Assembly (NCBI GenBank): GCA_027563935.2
Contig: JANVAS020000222.1
Span: 4,402,001-4,466,000 of the forward strand
Direction: 5' to 3'
Origin: Costus lasius
Lineage: Eukaryota; Streptophyta; Magnoliopsida; Zingiberales; Costaceae
DNA length: 64,000 nt
Within the stretch, counting starts at the first letter, position 1, and the number at the start of each line of letters is the position of its first letter. Of the stretch, positions 58,537-64,000 are shown piece by piece. The notes beneath the pieces are model-generated. The model saw only the letters and a list, made by a program, of their open reading frames with translations, was not told the DNA's origin and searched no databases. The translations under genes and the position numbers were made by a program.

Positions 58537-59110
58537 TCAGCGTCTGGATTTTCCTTCGGGGGTGAACACGGCTGGAGGCATGGGTGCGGCGGTGATCTGC
58601 AAGCTCGTCACAGCCGTGTCCCTCGTCACGGCCTGGCCGTGTTGGGGTCGAGCAGGTTTTACGGTAGTGCCGTAATGAGTGTCACGGGCCATAATATGGG
58701 GTCCAAAATCCACAGAAAGTTTGGACACGGCCGTGTTCCTGGTCACGGCCTGGCCGTGCTGAGGTGAACTGGCGACGCTGGATGGGGAACTGGTCATGGC
58801 CTGGCCGTGTTCCTCATCACGGTCGTGATCGCTGAGGCCGATGTCCGCCGAACTCGTCATGGCGGGTGTCACGGTCGTGTCGCATACCGTGCTGGCGTTC
58901 ACGTTCTTCCTCGACCGTGTCACGGCTATGTCCTCCATTACGGCCTGGCCGTGTCGGGGTCGGTTGGGTTGCACGGAGTCGGTCACGGCTGCTGGAACGA
59001 CCGTTCTTCTCATCACGGCCGTGTCTGCCAACACGGCCTGGCCGTGTTTGCCAACACGGCCTGGCCGTGTTCAGGGTGACAGAAGGCTTCTTGAGCTAAA
59101 ATTTGTGGGG
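58537..59110 (-). pseudogene. CRM-like pol tail encoding the HGQAV repeat
   Basis: Open frame 59034-58537 with repeated HGQAV(T/M) and DTAVT peptides: RPRHGQAVMEDIAVTRSR, EEHGQAMTSS, PQHGQAVTRNTAVS, PQHGQAVTRDTAVTS. The DNA under HGQAV is CACGGCC-A-GGCCGTG, a palindrome with 7-bp arms. Copies lie near 58626, 58743, 58795, 58940, 59034 and 59055. The tail follows integrase directly, and the plus-strand copy at 50485-51400 shares it, so it belongs to the family. No known domain is recognised. Confidence 0.65.
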
Positions 59111-60567
59111 CATCCTCCTCAGGTCCTGGGGAGTCTCCCCAAGTGTCTCCCAGAGGTGTTGGGCCGCCCTCATGTGTGTCCATGACTCTGTCACGTATCC
59201 CGGGGTGGGAAGAATTCTCCTTCGGAGAATAAGATGGGCTGATGTCGTCGGAGGGGGCGCCGGTGGGTAGGGACGCATGGTAGGGCAGGAGGTCGGCGAC
59301 GTTGAAGACGGGGCTGATGAGAGAGTCCTCCGGCAGATCGAGGACGTACGCATTGTTGCCAACCCGCCACAGAACCGTATAGGGGCCGTCGCACCGTGCT
59401 TGCAACTTCCAGTTGGCTAGAGATCGCAACCGCTCAGGGTGGATACGCACAAGAACACGCTCACCAATCTCGAAATAGTGTGGCCTACAATGCTCGTTGG
59501 CCTCAGCTGCGTACCGGGTATTGCTCAAGAAGATCCGGCAACGAACCTCGTCGTGTAAACCTGATATGTGAGATGCAAATGCATGGGCAGACTCGTGGTG
59601 AGAAGGATGCGCTGGGAAGTTATGCATATCGAGGGGTTTGCGTGGTTGGTGCCCAAGGATGACCTGGAAAGGACTCAGACCAGTAGAGCAATTGAATGCA
59701 CTGTTATATGCAAACTCCGCGATGGGGAGATAATCAGCCTAATGGCATGGAAATCACCAACCAAGCAGCGCAAGAGGTTACCCAAGCTACGGTTCACGAC
59801 CTCCGTTTGACCATCCGTATGCGGATGGTACGCCGACGAATACTTGAGGGTGGTCCTAAGGAGGGCCCACAAAGACTTCCAGAAATGACCAATGAACCGG
59901 GTGTCGCAATCGGAGACGATGGTGAGAGGGAGCCCATGTAAGCGAACGATCTCTTTGACGAAGAGATGCGCTATGGGGGAAGCATCGACCGTCTTAGAAC
60001 ATGGCACGAAGTGTGCCATCTTTGAGAAGCGGTCCATGACAACAAAGATGGAGTCATGTCGCGAGGCCGTGCGGGGCAACCCTAGGACGAAGTCCATGCT
60101 GATATCGTGTCACGGACTCTTAGGAGCGGGGAGTGGGGTGTACAAGCCGGTATTGGCAGGACAAGGCTTGGCACGTTGACACGTGCCATAGTGGCGGACG
60201 ACCCTATCAACATCCTTACGAAGAGTTGGCCAGAAGAACCGGTCTTCGGCCAAATCAAGGGTCTTTTCGCGGCCATGGTGCCCTGTGGCACCACCCGCAT
60301 GGAGCTCAACCAAGAGATGCTCGCGAAGGGACGAGTGCGGGACACACAACCGGTTACCACACACGAGAAAGCCATCGTGAAGACGGTAGGGCAAGTCCGG
60401 GGGGTCAGCAGCAAGGAGCCGGGCGAAGACATGCCCAAAGTCGAGGCAGTCCGCATACTCGTCGTGGATATGCTCGAGGGTCGGAATAGAAGTGGACAAG
60501 ACACAAAGCAACGAGCGGACACGACTGAGGGCGTCAGCCACCATGTTGTCTTTGCCGGCCGTGTGCG
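59111..60567 (-). pseudogene. CRM-like integrase, frameshifted
   Basis: Three blocks in different frames. 60567-60110: zinc-finger region (LLVELHAGGATGHHGREKT, WPTLRKDVDRVV) where one cysteine of the usual C-x2-C has become tyrosine (YGTC). 60097-59675: catalytic core with [39 protein letters not shown] and [13 protein letters not shown]; the D-D-E residues are partly readable. 59627-59111: C-terminal part with GERVLVRIHPERL and YVLDLPEDSLISPVFNVADLLPYH. Integrase would insert the DNA copy; this one is inactive. A MITE interrupts upstream at 60568. Confidence 0.85.
60560..60567. repeat. 8-bp target duplication of the hAT MITE (left)
   Basis: CGTGTGCG here and at 61119-61126. Confidence 0.95.
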
Positions 60568-61118
60568 TAGGGATGGCAACGGGGCGGGTCGGGGTCGGGT
60601 TTTGCCATCCCCGACCCGACCCCGAGTTCCCCAAACCCGTCCCCGAACCCGACCCTAAACCCGACGGGTTTAGAAAACCCTATCCCACACCCGACCCCGC
60701 CGGGAAACCCGAACCCGCTGGGAAACCCGACCCCGCCCGACCTAAAAAATAAATATATATTATAAATAATATTTTAAAATTAATTTGCATTCTTTATTCA
60801 TAATATATAAATAAATAAATATTTTACATAAACTATATCATCATTTCTACATAAATTATTAAAATTTAGTAACTAGGTTATAACTTATAAGGGGTAAATT
60901 TGTTATTTTAATAGTCGGGGCGGGTTCGGGGTCGGGTTCGGGGTCGGGTTCGGGGCGGGTACCTAAATTCCCATACCCGACCCCGACCCGACTATACCCC
61001 AGTCGGGTTTTCCCCGAACCCGACCCGACCCCCAGTCAACTCGGGTTTTCCCCGTTGACTTCGGGTCGGGTCGGGTCGGGTCGGGTCGGGTCGGGGATGG
61101 GGTTTTTTGCCATCCCTA
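60568..61118. mobile_element. hAT-type MITE, 551 bp
   Basis: 12-bp terminal inverted repeats TAGGGATGGCAA, similar to the Ac-type hAT terminus, and a perfect 8-bp duplication CGTGTGCG, the size hAT transposases make. Arms are long runs of GGGTCGGG or its complement CCCGACCC (for example eight TCGGG units at 61061-61095) around an AT-rich centre (60745-60890). No transposase, so it is non-autonomous. The ORF 60492-60752, which crosses its left end, is not a gene. Confidence 0.93.
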
Positions 61119-61126
61119 CGTGTGCG

Positions 61127-62400
61127 TGATTATGAAGGTGTACTGCTGAAGAAACTCAACCCACTTCGCATGGCGTGGGACGAGCTTCTTCTGGGCACTA
61201 AAAAAGGAGAGGGCCTGGTGATCGCTAAAGAGAACGAACTCCTTGTGTAGGAGGTAATGACGCCATTATCGGAGGGACTAGACTATGGCGTAAAACTCCT
61301 TATCATAGGTGGAGTACCGTTGATGCACCTCGTTCAACTTTTCGCTAAAGAATGCGACGGGGTGGCCCTCTTGACCAAGAGTGCCACCGATGCCCATGCC
61401 GGAGCATCGCAAGCGACCACGAAGACCTTGGAGAAGTCAGGTCGGCGAAGGATAGGTGCTGAGGTCATGATGTCCTTAAGCGCAAGGAAGGCTCGGCTAG
61501 CGGCGGGTGTCCACAAGAAGGCCTCGTTCTTCGTGCAAGCCATCATAGGGGCAGCGATGGTGCTGAAGCCCTTAATGAAGCGGCGATAGAAGGCTATGAG
61601 GCCGAGGAAACTACAGACCTCGGTGATGGACTCGGGCTCAGGCCATTGGCGAATGGCCTCGACCATAGCGGGGGTCAACCATAAGTCCTTGGTCAAACAC
61701 GATGAACCCAAGGAACTGGACCTGGTTTTCGAGAAAGGAGCATTTCTTTGCATTAAGGAACAAGTGCTCCTTACGCAAAAGGTCAAAGGTCAAACGCAGG
61801 TGGGCTAAGTGATCGTCGCGAGTCCGGCTGTAAATGAGAATGTCGTCAAAGTAGACGACGAGGAACTTGCCCATGTAGGGGTGAAGTACCTGACTCATAA
61901 GACGCATAAAAGTGGAGGGCGCGTTGGTAAGGCCGAAGGGCATGACCAGCCACTCGTAGAGGCCGTCCTTCATCTTGAAGGCCATCTTCACTCATCGCCT
62001 TCACGGACGCGGACCTGGTGGTAACCACTCCGGATGTCAAGTTTGGTGAATCTCTAACACACACCAGAAATGAGGTCAAGCATGTTGTCTAAACGGGGAA
62101 TGGGGAACCGGTACTTCATCATGATGCGATTGATTGCACGGCAATCAATGCACATTCGCTAGGATTCGTCCTTCTTCGGGGTGAGAAGGGCCGGGCACAA
62201 GGGCTAAGGCTTTCACGAATGAAGCCTTTGGCCAAAAGGTCATCGACCTGCCGCTTGAGCTCCGTGTGCTCAGTAGGGTTGAGGCGATGGTGGGGCAGGT
62301 TGGGCAGAGAATGCCCCGGGGACGAGATCGATGGCATGCTGGATGTCACGATCCGGAGGGAGGCCAACGGGGAGGTCTACCGGGGAAATGTCGGAAAACT
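61127..62400 (-). pseudogene. CRM-like reverse transcriptase and RNase H, frameshifted
   Basis: RT start near 62367 ([30 protein letters not shown]), core 61991-61638 with [25 protein letters not shown] and [11 protein letters not shown] (catalytic DD), then the thumb and RNase H at 61786-61334 (ITEVCSFLGLIAFYRRFIKGFSTIAAP, VVACDAPAWASVALL). It converts element RNA to DNA in functional relatives. At least three frame changes. RNase H is cut by the MITE: the end of the domain lies beyond 60567. Confidence 0.87.
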
Positions 62401-63166
62401 CATCGAGAAGGGCAGTGACCTCGGCCGGCAAAGGAGCCGGAGGGGACAAAGGCTCGCAAGGAATCTCACGCACCATGAGCACGTAGACGACCGCGAACTC
62501 ATGGGCTTCCGACATGATGGAGCCAGGGCGGACAAGTGTGATCGGCTTAGGCGCCGATGGTCCGAGGAGGGAAGGTGAGACTAAGCCCTTCGAGGTGGAG
62601 GCCCACAACTCCTTGGGCAGAGCCGGGGTCAGGCAGATCTTACGCCCTTTGTGCTCGAAGACGTAGGTGTTAGACCGGCCATAGTGGATGACATCGCGAT
62701 CATAGAGCCAAGGTCGGCCAAGAAGGACACGGGCGATGTCCATGGATGTAACGTCGCACCACACCTTCTCGGCATAGTCACCGAAGTAAATGGGGACATG
62801 GCAGCGATGGGTGATGGGCAGGCTGGACGCGTCGACCCACGCAATCGAGTAGGGTCGAGGGTGCGGCTCCAAAGGGAGACCGAAACGGGTGACCGCCGTC
62901 TCGGAGACAACATTGAGGCTGCTACCCCCATCGATCATGATTTTGCACGAGTGTCCATTACACTTAATATAATTGTAAAAGATGCTCGTGCGCTTCCAAT
63001 CCTCGGACAGAGGGGGAGAGTGCACAAGGGTGCAGCGGACTAGGGCCAAGGTAGGACGCGGGCTCGACTCCTCATCGGAGTAACACTGGGGTCCAACCTC
63101 TTGGGCCGAGGATGGCCCGGGAGCAGTGACGATGTGGGGGTCACGGGGAGCGGCCGCGATGTGCAA
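62270..63166 (-). pseudogene. CRM-like protease region and RT lead-in
   Basis: One open frame of 298 codons. Protease: CKIMIDGGSSLNVVSETAV with active-site D-G-G as in CRM elements, then ARVLLGRPWLYDRDVIHYGRSNTY. The C-terminal part leads to RT ([33 protein letters not shown]). Frame lost near 62270. Upstream, at about 63235-63180, a zinc-knuckle remnant (RPCRHYSQTGTSTRIAPHF) has lost its later cysteines and histidine. Confidence 0.85.
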
Positions 63167-63648
63167 GGAACGGCTGTGAAGTGTGGGGCAATCCTAGTTG
63201 AAGTGCCGGTCTGACTATAGTGACGACAAGGTCTAGGGGGCACCGCAGCGAGGGGCGCCTTACCCTTTTCGTCCCAGGTGAGACGGGGCGCAGGCGCCTC
63301 GCGCGGAGCATCACACGGAGGTCGTCGGGGACCTGCGTGCTGGGGACGTGGAGGAGTCTCGTGGCAGGGGGTCGGGGCATACGCGGGGGGGGGGGGTGCA
63401 TGAACCGGATGACGCTAGGGAACACATTCGCCGCCACGGGGCTGCGAATGCAAGTCCTGCTCGATCTCGCGAGCATGGTGTAGGACGAGGATGATCGAGT
63501 CTAACCCATAGGATGAAAGGGCGCGTCGGATATCCTTGTGGAGTCCGCACTTAAACCTAGAGAGAGTGAACACCGGGTCCTCCCTAATATTGCAACGGAT
63601 TTCGAGTTCGTCGAAGCGAGAGTAGTACGCATCGACGGAGTTGGACCC

Positions 63649-64000
63649 CTACGAGATAGCACAATAGGAATCAAGGAGGCGCGGATGGTAAGTGGGTGGT
63701 ACGTATTTCTCCCTAAGGCGATAGCACATCTCTTCCCACCGAGTGATGGGGGGAAGACGCTGGTCAACTAGTTGGCGCTCAACGTTTGTCCAATACAACT
63801 GGGCGGGGCCGGTGAGCAGTAGGCAAACATAACTGACCTTAAGGTGCGTGGACATAGCGCTCCACTCGAAATAGTTTTCCACGGCTGAAACCCAGTCGAG
63901 GAAATCGTTGGGATCTAGGTCGATGCACGTGAGACGACGGACCTCATCGTCCTCACGACTTCGCTGGACCGGATGCTGTGGGGGAGGGGCCTCCTCCACC
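63649..64000 (-). pseudogene. CRM-like gag, C-terminal part, cut by the window edge
   Basis: Open to the edge: TCIDLDPNDFLDWVSAVENYFEWSAMS, AQLYWTNVERQL and WEEMCYRLREKYVPPTYHPRLLDSY form the capsid domain typical of CRM-type gag. It stops at 63649; homology continues in other frames (63476-63141) to the knuckle remnant. The N-terminus lies beyond 64000. Confidence 0.8.

Larger units (their letters stand above)
58511..64000 (-). mobile_element. CRM-like Ty3/gypsy element, decayed, cut by the right edge
   Basis: Order read leftwards: gag, protease, RT, RNase H, integrase, HGQAV tail. Protease DGGSS and [25 protein letters not shown] are characteristic of the CRM (centromeric retrotransposon) branch of chromoviruses. 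Many frameshifts and stops show an old copy. No 5' LTR or PBS in the window. Confidence 0.8.

Noticed and set aside
60110..60658. Plus-strand ORF of 183 codons crossing the MITE edge
   Set aside because: Antisense to integrase and continued only by the MITE's (CCCGACCC) repeats.

Overview
The window is repeat-dense nuclear DNA of a flowering plant. Every recognisable coding block belongs to a plant LTR-retrotransposon lineage: Ty1/copia Angela-like (BARE-like), Ty3/gypsy Tekay-like chromovirus, Ty3/gypsy Athila-like and Ty3/gypsy CRM-like. The primer-binding sites match plant initiator-Met tRNA (copia, Tekay) and Asp tRNA (Athila). The abundance of Angela-type elements would suit a monocot, but the species cannot be fixed from the sequence. 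I found no host protein gene, no rRNA or tRNA gene and no CRISPR array.

Layout. 1-2407 is the 5' end of an Athila-like element on the minus strand, running off the left edge and inserted in a copia pol. 2408-11020 holds two copies of a second copia family ('copia-B'), LTR plus leader, facing each other head to head; a solo LTR of the main family ('copia-A', 7384-9054) lies in the right one. 11021-19411 is a minus-strand Athila derivative with LTR, Asp-tRNA PBS, gag, protease and an ATHILA ORF-1-like gene, but no reverse transcriptase or integrase.

19640-49444 is the centrepiece: a complete plus-strand copia-A element (TSD GTTTA) split by a complete Tekay-like element (24484-45215, TSD ATTCT). 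The Tekay 5' LTR carries a copia-A solo LTR (25325-27001, TSD ATTTA), and its 3' LTR carries a complete minus-strand copia-A element (35838-44867, TSD GTGTC). All four duplications are perfect, so insertion order can be read directly, and LTR divergence by eye agrees with it (outer copia about 0.7%, inner copia about one difference).

49629-50480 is an array of about 22 short hairpins with covarying stems. It abuts the 3' tail of a CRM-like element (50485-51400) and an LTR-like end (52978-53870). 54500-56202 is a third copia-A solo LTR. An AT-rich array follows, and then a decayed minus-strand CRM-like element (57735 to the right edge) with a 551-bp hAT-type MITE (60568-61118, perfect 8-bp TSD) in its RNase H/integrase region.

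The best candidates for undescribed biology are structural: the hairpin array; a palindrome in every copia-A LTR whose arms change together; two paralogous leader hairpins with a compensatory base pair; and a palindromic repeat that also encodes an HGQAV peptide repeat at the end of the CRM-like pol.
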